From: W0P28-013 sp963593685
Lineage (GTDB): Bacteria; Bacteroidota; Bacteroidia; Bacteroidales; Paludibacteraceae
Assembly (NCBI GenBank): GCA_963593685.1
Contig: CAVBBP010000030.1
Span: forward strand, 1-31,954
Length of the DNA: 31,954 bases
Reading direction: 5' to 3'
Shown: positions 21,212 through 29,305 of the stretch, piece after piece
Layout of the letters: each line of letters starts with the position of its first letter
How positions within the stretch are numbered: position 1 is the first letter of the stretch
Program-made: the position numbers and the translations under genes
Notes under the pieces: generated by a model
Databases searched by the model: none
What the model saw: only the letters and a program-made list of their open reading frames with translations
Told to the model about the DNA's origin: nothing

Positions 21212-21430
21212 TCCTTATTTAGTTTGTAAAGTTTGAAAGTTTGAAAGTGTGTAAAGTGAAAAGTGTGTAAAGTGAAAAGTGTATAAAGTTGGGTTGATTG
21301 GTTGATGGTTGATTGGTTGATTTTTTCTGTTGAAGCGTTGAATTATTGAACTGTTTATTTGTGGATTTGGTTATTTGAAAACCTGAAACCTGAAACTTGA
21401 AACTTGAAATTCTTGCTACTTGCGACTGTT
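21212..21430 (-). repeat. Word-mosaic spacer between the cyclophilin gene and ftsE
   Basis: Read leftward: GTCGCAAGTAGCAAGAATTTC, CAAGTTTCAAGTTTCAGG, AAATAACCAAATCCACAAAT, AACAGTTCAATAATTCAAC, GCTTCAACAGAAA, CAACCAATCAACCATCAACC, then ACTTTATACACTTTTCAC units and CTTTACAAACTAAATAAGGA-ATG. The last word also ends the floA leader at 28065. Confidence 0.75.
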
Positions 21431-22126
21431 TCATTTTCTCACAATCCGCATACGAATGATGCGCACATCTTGCATGGGGCGGTCGGATTCGCCAGTGGCA
21501 ACGGCGCACAATTTGTCGAGTACGGCAAAGCCATCGACCATCTCGCCGAAAACGGTGTACTGACCGTCGAGGTGCGGCGTGCCACCGAACATTTTGTACT
21601 GGCGGCGTTGGTCGTCGCTGTACTTGAATGTCGGTAGGCGGAGTGCGCGACCGATGTACTGCTCGAGTTCGTTCAATTCGGTGTCGCTATACTTTTTGCC
21701 CTGCACAATGTAAAATTGGCATGCCGACGAAGCGCGCGTGGGGTTGGCCATATCGCCCAAGCGCGCCGCCGCCAAAGCACCGCGTTTGTGGTAGAGTTTC
21801 GGAAAATCGATTTCGGCGGGCACGGTGTAGTCCAGTCCGCCCGAACCGAGATGCGCCGTTGGGCTGCAGTTGCGCGAATTGGGGTCGCCGCCTTGTGCCA
21901 TAAAATCTTTGATAACGCGGTGAAAAAGCAGACCATCGTAGAAGCCCGATTTCACCAATTTCACAAAATTGTCGCGGTGTTGCGGCGTTTCGTCGTAGAG
22001 TCGCACCTTTATTTTGCCCAATGTGGTCTCGATTTCGACAAAAATCGGCTTGCTGGCAGACTGCGCCGACACCGCCACCGAAAGCAAAACTGCGCAAAGC
22101 AGCAACAACAACTTGCAATGTTTCAT
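21431..22126 (-). CDS. Exported cyclophilin-type peptidyl-prolyl isomerase
   Basis: The 231 residues start MKHCKLLLLLCAVLLSVAVSAQ, a signal peptide. The cyclophilin domain begins KPIFVEIETTLGKIKVRLYDETP and contains the catalytic-site segment FHRVIKDFMAQGGDP (Arg 70). GTPHLDGQYTVFGEMVDG comes later, ahead of a short basic C-terminus. A central insertion (about 120-165, with RASSACQFYIVQGKKYSDTELNELE) is typical of bacteroidal versions. It should isomerise prolyl bonds in the periplasm. I chose the ATG at 22126 because the signal peptide starts there and a -7 box sits 27 bases upstream. It heads a leftward series that also includes two FKBP genes, so three isomerases lie within 4 kb. Confidence 0.9.
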   Translation of the reverse strand: MKHCKLLLLLCAVLLSVAVSAQSASKPIFVEIETTLGKIKVRLYDETPQHRDNFVKLVKSGFYDGLLFHRVIKDFMAQGGDPNSRNCSPTAHLGSGGLDYTVPAEIDFPKLYHKRGALAAARLGDMANPTRASSACQFYIVQGKKYSDTELNELEQYIGRALRLPTFKYSDDQRRQYKMFGGTPHLDGQYTVFGEMVDGFAVLDKLCAVATGESDRPMQDVRIIRMRIVRK

Positions 22127-22153
22127 AAAAAAATGTCCGATTAGAAATTTCTG

Positions 22154-22161
22154 CAAATATA
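22154..22161 (-). promoter_or_regulatory. -7 element of the cyclophilin gene
   Basis: TATATTTG on the minus strand, 27 bases before the ATG. No clear -33. Confidence 0.5.
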
Positions 22162-22235
22162 CGGATTTTTTGCGAATCTTGTGTACATTGGCACAAATCT
22201 GTGTCGAAATTGTGCAATAGCAAATCGCCAACACC

Positions 22236-22266
22236 ATTGTTTTGTAAAGAAAAATGCGTATCTTTG
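22236..22266 (+). promoter_or_regulatory. Promoter of the TPR-protein gene
   Basis: ATTG (22236-22239), 19 bp, then TATCTTTG (22259-22266), within the 17-mer AATGCGTATCTTTGCAA shared with 9374-9390. The roughly 55-base leader contains a small GTGTG-CAGC-CACAC hairpin (22278-22291). Confidence 0.6.
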
Positions 22267-22326
22267 CAAATTAAACCGTGTGCAGCCACACACCGACCGA
22301 CTGCGCACAAAAAAAGACCATTCTCG

Positions 22327-25300
22327 ATGAACATCAGAAAAATTTGCCTCTGTTTGGCGGTGTCGGCAGTTTGCACCACCATTGCGGCACAAGAAACGGC
22401 ACTACACACCAACAGCGACCGCCTATTCGACGAGGGGCGCACGCTCTACGAACAGCGTAAATTCGGTGCTTCGACCACCTGTTTCGAAAATTTTTGCGCC
22501 ACAACCGACCGCAATAATCCACGCTACGCCGAAGCGCGCTACTACATAGCCAGCAATGCCTACGAATTGAAGCGCAAAAATGCGCAAACGCTGCTGCAAA
22601 ACTACCTGAACGACTTTCCCGATGCGCCCATGCGCGAACGCGTGGCCTACATGATTGGTCGCTGCTGCTTCGAGGCAAAAAAATACGAAGAGACCATCAC
22701 ATGGTACGAGCAGGTGCAGAACAACCACTTGAACGGTGCCGAAAATATGGCGTACCTCTACACCAAAGCGTTTGCCTATCTGCAACTGAAAAAATATGAG
22801 CCTGCGCGCATTCTGTTTGCCACGCTCAACGGCAAAAAGACCATCTACGAAAAAGATGCACTCTACTACTACTCGTACACCGAATTTTGTTTGGGCAACT
22901 ACGACAACGCCATCGACGGATTTCTCGAACTGTCGCTCAACTCGGCCTACGCCGAACCTGCCGCCTACCACGCTTTACAAATCTACGACCGCGTGGGCGA
23001 CAACGAAAAAGCCTGCGAATATGGCAAAACACTGATTTCGCGCTGGCCAAACAGCAAATACAACTCCGAAGCCTACCGCATTTTGGGCGAAGCCGCCTAC
23101 CGCACCGAAAACTACAGCGAAGCGGTCGATTATCTGAAAAAATACGAACGCAACGGGCAAAAAGTGCAGCGCGCCGACATGTATATGCTCGGCATGGCGC
23201 AGTACAAACAGGGCAATTTCCGCGAGGCGGTGTCGGCACTGTCGAAAGTAACCACCACATCGGACAGTTTGTCGCAAAATGCCTACCTGCACATCGGTTT
23301 GAGTTACGCCAAGTACGGCGACAAAACGCAAGCACGCATGGCATTCCGCAATGCCGCCAACGAGAATTTCGACGAGCGCATCAAAGAGGAGGCCGACTAC
23401 AACTATGTGCTGGCCGTGTACGAAGATGCCGCGCCCTTTGGCGAAGCGGTGAAAGCGTTTGAAAACTTTATCGAAACCTACCCGAACACAAAGCACGCCG
23501 ACGACATCTACGGCTATTTGGCCGACATCTACATGACCGAAAAAGACTACAAAACAGCCTACGAATCGCTGAAAAAAGTGAAATCGGCCAACCCGAAAAT
23601 ACAGGCTGCCAAAGAGAATGTGCTGTTCCAACTTGGCACCGCCGAATTTGCTGCCAAAAACTACCGCGGCGCGCTCGACTATTTCACGCTCTCCATCGCC
23701 GAATTTACGCCAAACTCGTTCTCGGCACAGGCGTTTTTGTGGCGTGGCGAAACCTACTACCGACTGGGCGACTACGCCAACGCGCGCAACGATTTGCAGG
23801 TATTTTTGAACAAAAATCAGAAAAAATCGGCCGAAGAATTGCAAAAAACCTACTACACCATGGCCTATTGCTACTACGAAGAGGAGAAATTCGACGAAGC
23901 CATCGGGTGGTACAAAAAATATGCCGACACGCAGAAACGCCACGACGGTCGCCTCTACTGCGACGCGCTCAACCGCATAGGCGACTGCTATTTCTACGCA
24001 CGGAATTTTGAGGAGGCCAAAACCTACTACCAAAAAGCCGCCACCGAATCGCCGCGCTATGGCGATTACGCCGCATTCCAAAACGCTTTCATTCTTGGCA
24101 TTCAGAAAAAATATGCCGACAAAGTGGCAGCACTCGAACAGTTGCTCGCCAACTATCCGCGGTCGGACTATGCCGACGACGCCATGTACGAAATCGGTCG
24201 CTCGTATGTGCTGATGGAGGCGCACGAACAGGCCATTGTGGCTTACAATCGTGTGATAGCGCAGTTTCCGCACACCGCTGTGGCACGCAAAGCGTCGCTC
24301 GAAATCGGTATGATATACGCCAATAACGGCGAAAACGACAAAGCCATTGCCGCCTACAAGGAGGTGGTGAATAACTATCCGAGCAGCGAAGAGGCCAAAG
24401 TGGCTATCGAAAGTATGCAGGCTATCTATGTGGAAAACAACCAGATAAACGAATATCTCGCCTACCGCGAATCTATCGCTGGCAGTGCTATATCGACCGT
24501 GAAAAAGTCGCTCGAAGATTCGCTGAACTTCGCCGCCGCCGAACGACTCTATGTGAAAGCGCAGTACAAAGAGGCCACCACAAGTTTCAAAAACTACCTG
24601 ACCAACTACTGCGACCAGCAGACGCTCAACTGCATTGCTGCACAATACTATTTGGCCGAAAGTTACTACCAAACGGGGCTGAAAGAGAGCGCCCTCGAAT
24701 ACTTTGAGCGGCTCACGCACTTTGTCGGCAATCAGTATCAGGAAGAGGCATTGATTCGCTGCGCCGAAATCACCTACGACCAAAAGGACTACGAACAGTC
24801 GCTTGGCTATTTCGAGCAGTTGCAAGAGACGGCGAGCAACAAAGAGAACAAATACATGGCACGCATCGGCGCATTGCGGTGCAGTTACGCGCTGAACCTC
24901 TACAATAAGACCATTTTGGCCGCCAACGACCTGCTCGAAGATGCCAACGCCAACGAAGCCATTGTGCGTGAAGCGCGCTACTGCCGTGCCAAATCGTACA
25001 TCGCCACCGACGAGGCACTGCTCGCCACCGACGATTTGCAGACCTTGAGCCAAGACCTGCGCCACGAGATGGGTGCAGAAGCCAAATATCTCTACGCGCA
25101 ACAACTTTATAACGGCGGTCAATACACCACTGCCGAGAGCGAAATTATGGATTTCATCGGCAAAAATACGCCGCACCAATACTGGCTGGCGCGTGCTTTT
25201 GTGCTGCTGGCCGACATCTATATGCAGACTGGCGATGATTTTCAAGCGAAACAATATCTGCTTAGTCTGCAAGCCAACTACCACGCCGCCGACGACATTG

Positions 25301-25365
25301 CCACCATGATAGAAGCACGGTTGCGCGCCATTGCCGAACGCGAAGAAAACGAAATTGACGAATAA
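22327..25365 (+). CDS. Large exported tetratricopeptide-repeat protein
   Basis: The 1012 residues start MNIRKICLCLAVSAVCTTIAAQ, a signal peptide. Nearly the whole remainder is TPR or TPR-like helical repeats with the characteristic spacing: GRTLYEQRKFGAS, EARYYIASNAYELKR, YMIGRCCFEAKKYEET, MLGMAQYKQGNFREAV, DALNRIGDCYFYARNFEEAKTYY, MYEIGRSYVLMEAHEQAI and others. I count roughly 18-22 repeats. It is a periplasmic scaffold for protein interactions. It lies 15 bases before an outer-membrane barrel gene, so the pair probably functions together at the outer membrane. I chose the ATG at 22327 for the signal peptide; the region upstream is promoter. Confidence 0.92.
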   Translation: MNIRKICLCLAVSAVCTTIAAQETALHTNSDRLFDEGRTLYEQRKFGASTTCFENFCATTDRNNPRYAEARYYIASNAYELKRKNAQTLLQNYLNDFPDAPMRERVAYMIGRCCFEAKKYEETITWYEQVQNNHLNGAENMAYLYTKAFAYLQLKKYEPARILFATLNGKKTIYEKDALYYYSYTEFCLGNYDNAIDGFLELSLNSAYAEPAAYHALQIYDRVGDNEKACEYGKTLISRWPNSKYNSEAYRILGEAAYRTENYSEAVDYLKKYERNGQKVQRADMYMLGMAQYKQGNFREAVSALSKVTTTSDSLSQNAYLHIGLSYAKYGDKTQARMAFRNAANENFDERIKEEADYNYVLAVYEDAAPFGEAVKAFENFIETYPNTKHADDIYGYLADIYMTEKDYKTAYESLKKVKSANPKIQAAKENVLFQLGTAEFAAKNYRGALDYFTLSIAEFTPNSFSAQAFLWRGETYYRLGDYANARNDLQVFLNKNQKKSAEELQKTYYTMAYCYYEEEKFDEAIGWYKKYADTQKRHDGRLYCDALNRIGDCYFYARNFEEAKTYYQKAATESPRYGDYAAFQNAFILGIQKKYADKVAALEQLLANYPRSDYADDAMYEIGRSYVLMEAHEQAIVAYNRVIAQFPHTAVARKASLEIGMIYANNGENDKAIAAYKEVVNNYPSSEEAKVAIESMQAIYVENNQINEYLAYRESIAGSAISTVKKSLEDSLNFAAAERLYVKAQYKEATTSFKNYLTNYCDQQTLNCIAAQYYLAESYYQTGLKESALEYFERLTHFVGNQYQEEALIRCAEITYDQKDYEQSLGYFEQLQETASNKENKYMARIGALRCSYALNLYNKTILAANDLLEDANANEAIVREARYCRAKSYIATDEALLATDDLQTLSQDLRHEMGAEAKYLYAQQLYNGGQYTTAESEIMDFIGKNTPHQYWLARAFVLLADIYMQTGDDFQAKQYLLSLQANYHAADDIATMIEARLRAIAEREENEIDE

Positions 25366-25380
25366 ACCTCCACGATAATT

Positions 25381-27213
25381 ATGAAAAAAATTTCATTGTC
25401 AATCATAGCAACAGCCTTTTGCTTGGCGGGATTTGCGCAGGAGAACGACACCATACTCACGCAATCGGTCGATATCGAAAAGGAGTACACGCCGCAGGTT
25501 GTCAAAGTGAAACGCACCGACATAGAACTGCCCACCGCCGACCCGAAAGTAGAAAAAAGTCAGGTGGTTTACAGCAGCGAAACTGCGCCGATGGCCGTCG
25601 AATCGCAGTTTTACCCGCTGCCCGCCGCCGATGCCAAAAACACAGGGCGACCGAACTACAAACCGGGCTGCGCACGCGTGGGGCTGGGCTTTCCGCTCGT
25701 TTGGCTGGCCGATGTTTGGACACCAATCGTGAACAATTCTACCGATTATCTCGGTGTAAAACTGAACCACAACGGCTTTTGGAACGGCACTAAAAAGTTG
25801 ATTCAGACCGATTTCGACCTGAACTACAACCACAAAATGCGCTACGGACAACTCTATTCCACCATCGGTTTCGACAACGACTACTACAGTTTTTATGGTG
25901 TCGATTCGGTGTTCGAGAGCAGCGTCTACTACATGAGCAACGACACCAAGCGCGATGTGGCGGGCATTGGGCTGCGGCCGCAAATGCGCACCACCACGCA
26001 AGCACACGCCACTCTCGGCTTTGGTTCCAATGGTGTGGAGCGCAAAGGCTGGACCTACGACGGCAATCTTGCCTACGATTTTCTGACATCGAATCCAACG
26101 ATTACCAAAAACGGCATCAAGGTGAAACAGGCGGCCATGCGCGAACACCGCATTGCGCTCAATCTGTTTGGTGGCTACAATCTCAATGGGCATCACATCA
26201 ACGCCGACCTGAATGTGGCAGCGTACCTTTACAACGACGCCGTGCGAACGCTCTATCTGACCGACGCTGCGAAATCTTTGCACGACACCACTTTTGTCGC
26301 AGAAAAACGCAAACCGCAGTTCCTCATCACTTTCAATCCGCGCTACGAGAAGTCGTGGAAAACGCTGTCGCTGCGTGCTGGTGCCAAAGTGTGGTTCTCG
26401 GTGAACAAAGGCAATGTGGTGGCCGCCGCGCCCGACATCGAAGCGCGCTACACCTTCCGACAACTATTTAGTGTGTATGGCGGCATTGGCGGCGACTATG
26501 CGTTCACTTCGTTTGCCGATATTCTGCACGAAAATCGCTACTACGACATGAATCTCCGCCCCAAAGAGAACGACTACACGCCGTTCGATTTTCACCTCGG
26601 ATTCGACATCAAGCCGACGCACGGTCTGCAAATCGGCGCATCGGTCAATTACAAACTGATGCAAAACACGCACTTTTTCGTCAATTCGATATACGGCTGC
26701 ACCGAAACGCCCAATGTCTATCCGAAAAACGACTTGGAATGGGTTTACGCCAACACTTTCGAACTGATTTACGCCAAAGCGCACCTACTCACCAGCGAGG
26801 CGCACATCTCTTACAACCTGAAAGAGCGTTACATTTTCCGTGTGAAAGGCCGCTACAACGGCTGGAATGTGCGCAGCGAAGGCGAAGAAGCGTGGAACAA
26901 GCCCACTTGGGAAGCCAATGCGAGCATCGAGGCGCTGTTTACCAAAAATTTCGCTGGCAATGTGCGTTTCTACTATGCGTCGGAGCGCAAAGCGTCGCTG
27001 CCAACGCTCGCTGGAGAGCGTAGCCGAATAGCGACACTGGCTCCTACCTACGACCTGAATCTGTCGTTGAGTTACACATTCCCGAAAAACATCAGCGTCT
27101 TTGTGCAAGCCAACAACCTGCTCGCACTGTCGGAGAACCTGCGCTACCAACTTTGGTACGGCTACGACAACATCGGCACACACATTTTGGCTGGCATAAG
27201 CGTTTCTTTTTAA
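25381..27213 (+). CDS. Outer-membrane beta-barrel protein, TonB-receptor-like
   Basis: The 610 residues start MKKISLSIIATAFCLAGFAQ, a signal peptide. A plug-like segment follows (TQSVDIEKEYTPQVVKVKR, then LPTADPKVEKSQVVYSS), and then about 480 residues of alternating aromatic/polar strands with turns, such as YNHKMRYGQLYSTIGFDNDYY, ending in the strand THILAGISVSF with a terminal Phe, the usual BAM signal. The start motif VDIEKEYTP is one I associate with outer-membrane proteins paired with TPR proteins in Bacteroidetes. It has no N-terminal carboxypeptidase-like domain or TonB box that I can see, so transport by TonB is uncertain. It is in an operon with the TPR gene. Confidence 0.85.
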   Translation: MKKISLSIIATAFCLAGFAQENDTILTQSVDIEKEYTPQVVKVKRTDIELPTADPKVEKSQVVYSSETAPMAVESQFYPLPAADAKNTGRPNYKPGCARVGLGFPLVWLADVWTPIVNNSTDYLGVKLNHNGFWNGTKKLIQTDFDLNYNHKMRYGQLYSTIGFDNDYYSFYGVDSVFESSVYYMSNDTKRDVAGIGLRPQMRTTTQAHATLGFGSNGVERKGWTYDGNLAYDFLTSNPTITKNGIKVKQAAMREHRIALNLFGGYNLNGHHINADLNVAAYLYNDAVRTLYLTDAAKSLHDTTFVAEKRKPQFLITFNPRYEKSWKTLSLRAGAKVWFSVNKGNVVAAAPDIEARYTFRQLFSVYGGIGGDYAFTSFADILHENRYYDMNLRPKENDYTPFDFHLGFDIKPTHGLQIGASVNYKLMQNTHFFVNSIYGCTETPNVYPKNDLEWVYANTFELIYAKAHLLTSEAHISYNLKERYIFRVKGRYNGWNVRSEGEEAWNKPTWEANASIEALFTKNFAGNVRFYYASERKASLPTLAGERSRIATLAPTYDLNLSLSYTFPKNISVFVQANNLLALSENLRYQLWYGYDNIGTHILAGISVSF

Positions 27214-27462
27214 TTGACAATGGATAATTGATAATTGACAATTATAGTAGCAAGTAGCAAGACAAATGAGGAGTTAGGAATTAGGAGTGAGGAGTGAGGC
27301 GGCAGAGCCGCAATTTCAGATTTCAGATTTCAAATTGTCGGTAGCCGAAACGCCTTAATCTTCAAATCTTCAATTTTTCAAATCGATAACTAGAAACCAG
27401 AAATTAGAAATCTGAAACCATCACCAATGCGTTAAACCCATCAACCTATCAACTCATCAACT
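27214..27462 (+). repeat. Word-mosaic spacer upstream of nfeD
   Basis: GATAATTGATAATTGACAAT, TAGTAGCAAGTAGCAAGA, GGAGTTAGGAATTAGGAGTG, hairpin GCGGC-AGA-GCCGC (27299-27311), TTTCAGATTTCAGATTTC, ATCTTCAAATCTTCAA, AACTAGAAACCAGAAATTAG, ACCATCACCAATGCGTTAAA, CATCAACCTATCAACTCATC and ATG in this order. The GNNA hairpin is missing, but its flanks are present. Confidence 0.8.
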
Positions 27463-27933
27463 ATGGATATCTTTCTTGTTGTACTTTTCATGTTTCTCGG
27501 CATCGTTTTTCTGTTGCTCGAGTTGTTTATTATTCCCGGCGTGAGCATTGGCGGCATTGCGGGCATCGCTTTTGTGGTGGCTTCTATTTGGTACGCTTTT
27601 GCAACGCTTAGTGCCACGGCAGGTTTCGCCACGCTGGCGTGCGGCGTGCTGGCTATGGGCGTGGCCATCTGGATTTTTGTGCGGTCGCGCACGCTCGACC
27701 GTATGTCGCTCAACACCGAGGTGTCGGGCACGGTCGATGTGCCGAAAGACACGCAAGTGAGCGTCGGACAGCGGGGCGTTACGGTGTCGCGGCTCGCACC
27801 AATCGGCACAGCGCGCTTTGGCGACAAAACGCTGGAGGTGAAATCGCTCGACGGACTTATCGACCCCAATACCGAGGTGGAAGTGGTAGAGGTGAATGGC
27901 GAGACAATTTCGGTCAGAAAAATTAGGAATTAG
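27463..27933 (+). CDS. nfeD: NfeD-family membrane protein (short form)
   Basis: The 156 residues start with three membrane helices (MDIFLVVLFMFLGIVFLLLE; VSIGGIAGIAFVVASIWY; GFATLACGVLAMGVAIWIF). A soluble beta-barrel OB-like domain follows at about 90-155, with GQRGVTVSRLAPIGTARFGD and TEVEVVEVNGETISVRK. NfeD partners of flotillin-like proteins organise membrane microdomains, and the next gene is floA. This is the short form without the N-terminal ClpP-like protease. The last residues IRN and the TAG stop are contributed by a spacer word (ATTAGGAATTAGGAGTGAGG from 27922), so the original end may have been rewritten. Confidence 0.92.
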   Translation: MDIFLVVLFMFLGIVFLLLELFIIPGVSIGGIAGIAFVVASIWYAFATLSATAGFATLACGVLAMGVAIWIFVRSRTLDRMSLNTEVSGTVDVPKDTQVSVGQRGVTVSRLAPIGTARFGDKTLEVKSLDGLIDPNTEVEVVEVNGETISVRKIRN

Positions 27934-28065
27934 GAGTGAGGAATTTTTCAATTGATAATTACTGAACAAGAAAAGACAGTACACAATTTTCAAATCTTCA
28001 AATGAAAAAATTTTCGTCTTATCTATAGACTTTCAAACTTTATAAACTTTACAAACTAACTTATT
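27934..28065 (+). repeat. Word-mosaic spacer between nfeD and floA
   Basis: GAGTGAGGAATTTTTCAATT continues from the nfeD stop. ACAATTTTCAAATCTTCAAA, ACTTTCAAACTTTATAAAC and CTTTACAAACTAACTTATT-ATG follow. The final word matches the end of the ftsE leader (21212 side). Confidence 0.75.
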
Positions 28066-29064
28066 ATGGGCATTACACTTTCTGTCATTTTGGGGATAGT
28101 TATTCTGATTCTCCTCATCATTTTCTTGTATTATGTGCCGTTTTTGCTTTGGCTTTCGGCGCGTGTGTCGGGTGTGAGCATTTCGCTCATTCAACTGTTT
28201 CTGATGCGTATTCGCAAGGTGCCGCCATCGGTCATTGTGAACGCCATGATTGAGGCGCACAAGGCTGGTTTGGTGAGCATTCGCCGCGATGACCTCGAGG
28301 CGCACTACTTGGCGGGCGGTCATGTGGCACGCGTGGTGCACGCACTCGTTTCGGCCAGCAAAGCCAATATCGACCTGACTTTCAAAATGGCGACCGCCAT
28401 CGACCTTGCTGGGCGCGATGTGGACGAAGCCGTGAAAATGTCGGTCAATCCGAAAGTTATCGATACGCCTGTGGTGTCGTCGGTAGCGAAGGACGGCATC
28501 CAACTTTTGGCCAAGGCACGCGTAACCGTTCGTGCCAACATCAAGCAGTTGGTGGGCGGCGCAGGCGAAGAGACCGTGCTGGCGCGCGTTGGCGAAGGCA
28601 TCGTGTCGAGCATCGGTTCGAGCGAAACGCACAAAATGGTGCTCGAAAATCCCGATTCTATCTCGAAACTTGTGCTGAGCAAAGGCCTCGACGCTGGCAC
28701 AGCGTTCGAGATTCTCTCTATCGACATTGCCGATGTTGATGTGGGCAAAAATATCGGTGCCAATCTGCAGATGGACCAAGCCGAAGCCGACAAAAACATT
28801 GCGCAAGCACGCGCCGAAGAGCGTCGTGCGATGGCCGTGGCGTTGGAACAGGAGATGAAAGCCAAAGCGCAAGAGGCGCGCGCCAAGGTGATAGAAGCCG
28901 AAGCCGAAGTGCCAAAAGCGATGGCCGAAGCCTTCCGCAGCGGCAATTTGGGCATAATGGATTACTACCGCATGAAAAATATCGAAGCCGACACGCAAAT
29001 GCGCGAAGCCATTGGCAAACCAGCCGCCGTCGCCGCAAAAGCGCAACAAAAGAAGACGAAATAG
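28066..29064 (+). CDS. floA: Flotillin-like protein FloA
   Basis: The 332 residues have an N-terminal hydrophobic hairpin (ILGIVILILLIIFLYYVPF), then the SPFH-like region (ARVSGVSISLIQLFLMRIRKVPPSVI), DLEAHYLAGGHVARVVHALV, and the conserved TARVTVRANIKQLVGGAGEETVLARVGEGIV-type block near 155-185. A long charged helix follows (AEADKNIAQARAEERRAMA, then EARAKVIEAEAEVPKAMAEA). FloA scaffolds functional membrane microdomains and acts with NfeD, encoded just upstream. Length and motifs match the family throughout. The two genes are separated by a 132-base word spacer and are probably transcribed together. Confidence 0.95.
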   Translation: MGITLSVILGIVILILLIIFLYYVPFLLWLSARVSGVSISLIQLFLMRIRKVPPSVIVNAMIEAHKAGLVSIRRDDLEAHYLAGGHVARVVHALVSASKANIDLTFKMATAIDLAGRDVDEAVKMSVNPKVIDTPVVSSVAKDGIQLLAKARVTVRANIKQLVGGAGEETVLARVGEGIVSSIGSSETHKMVLENPDSISKLVLSKGLDAGTAFEILSIDIADVDVGKNIGANLQMDQAEADKNIAQARAEERRAMAVALEQEMKAKAQEARAKVIEAEAEVPKAMAEAFRSGNLGIMDYYRMKNIEADTQMREAIGKPAAVAAKAQQKKTK

Positions 29065-29305
29065 CCGTTCTTTTAGTGAGTAGTTAGTAGTGAGAAGTGA
29101 GAAGTGATGCGGCAGAGCCGCAATGACAGATTTCAAATTTCAGATTTCAAATTTCAAATTTCAAATTTCAAATTTCAAATTAATGGATTAACCCAATCAA
29201 CATAGAAACTTAGAAACAAAATTGCGGCAGCAATTTTGAAAAACTAGAAACTAGAAACCAGAAATCAGAGATAACCAATCAACTCATCAACTTTTCAACG
29301 ATAAA
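29065..29305 (+). repeat. Word-mosaic spacer upstream of the GH2 gene
   Basis: TAGTGAGTAGTTAGTAGTGA, AGAAGTGAGAAGTGA, hairpin GCGGC-AGA-GCCGC (29109-29121), seven or so AAATTTC units, hairpin module AAAATTGC-GGCA-GCAATTTT (within 29212-29244), AACTAGAAACCAGAAATC, ACCAATCAACTCATCAAC, TTTTCAACGATAAA and ATG. Same order as the FKBP-FKBP spacer. Confidence 0.8.

Noticed and set aside
22975..25284. 769-codon minus-strand ORF opposite the TPR gene
   Set aside because: It is a shadow of a highly repetitive, codon-biased gene. The plus frame has a signal peptide, TPR motifs and a promoter, and the antisense product matches nothing.
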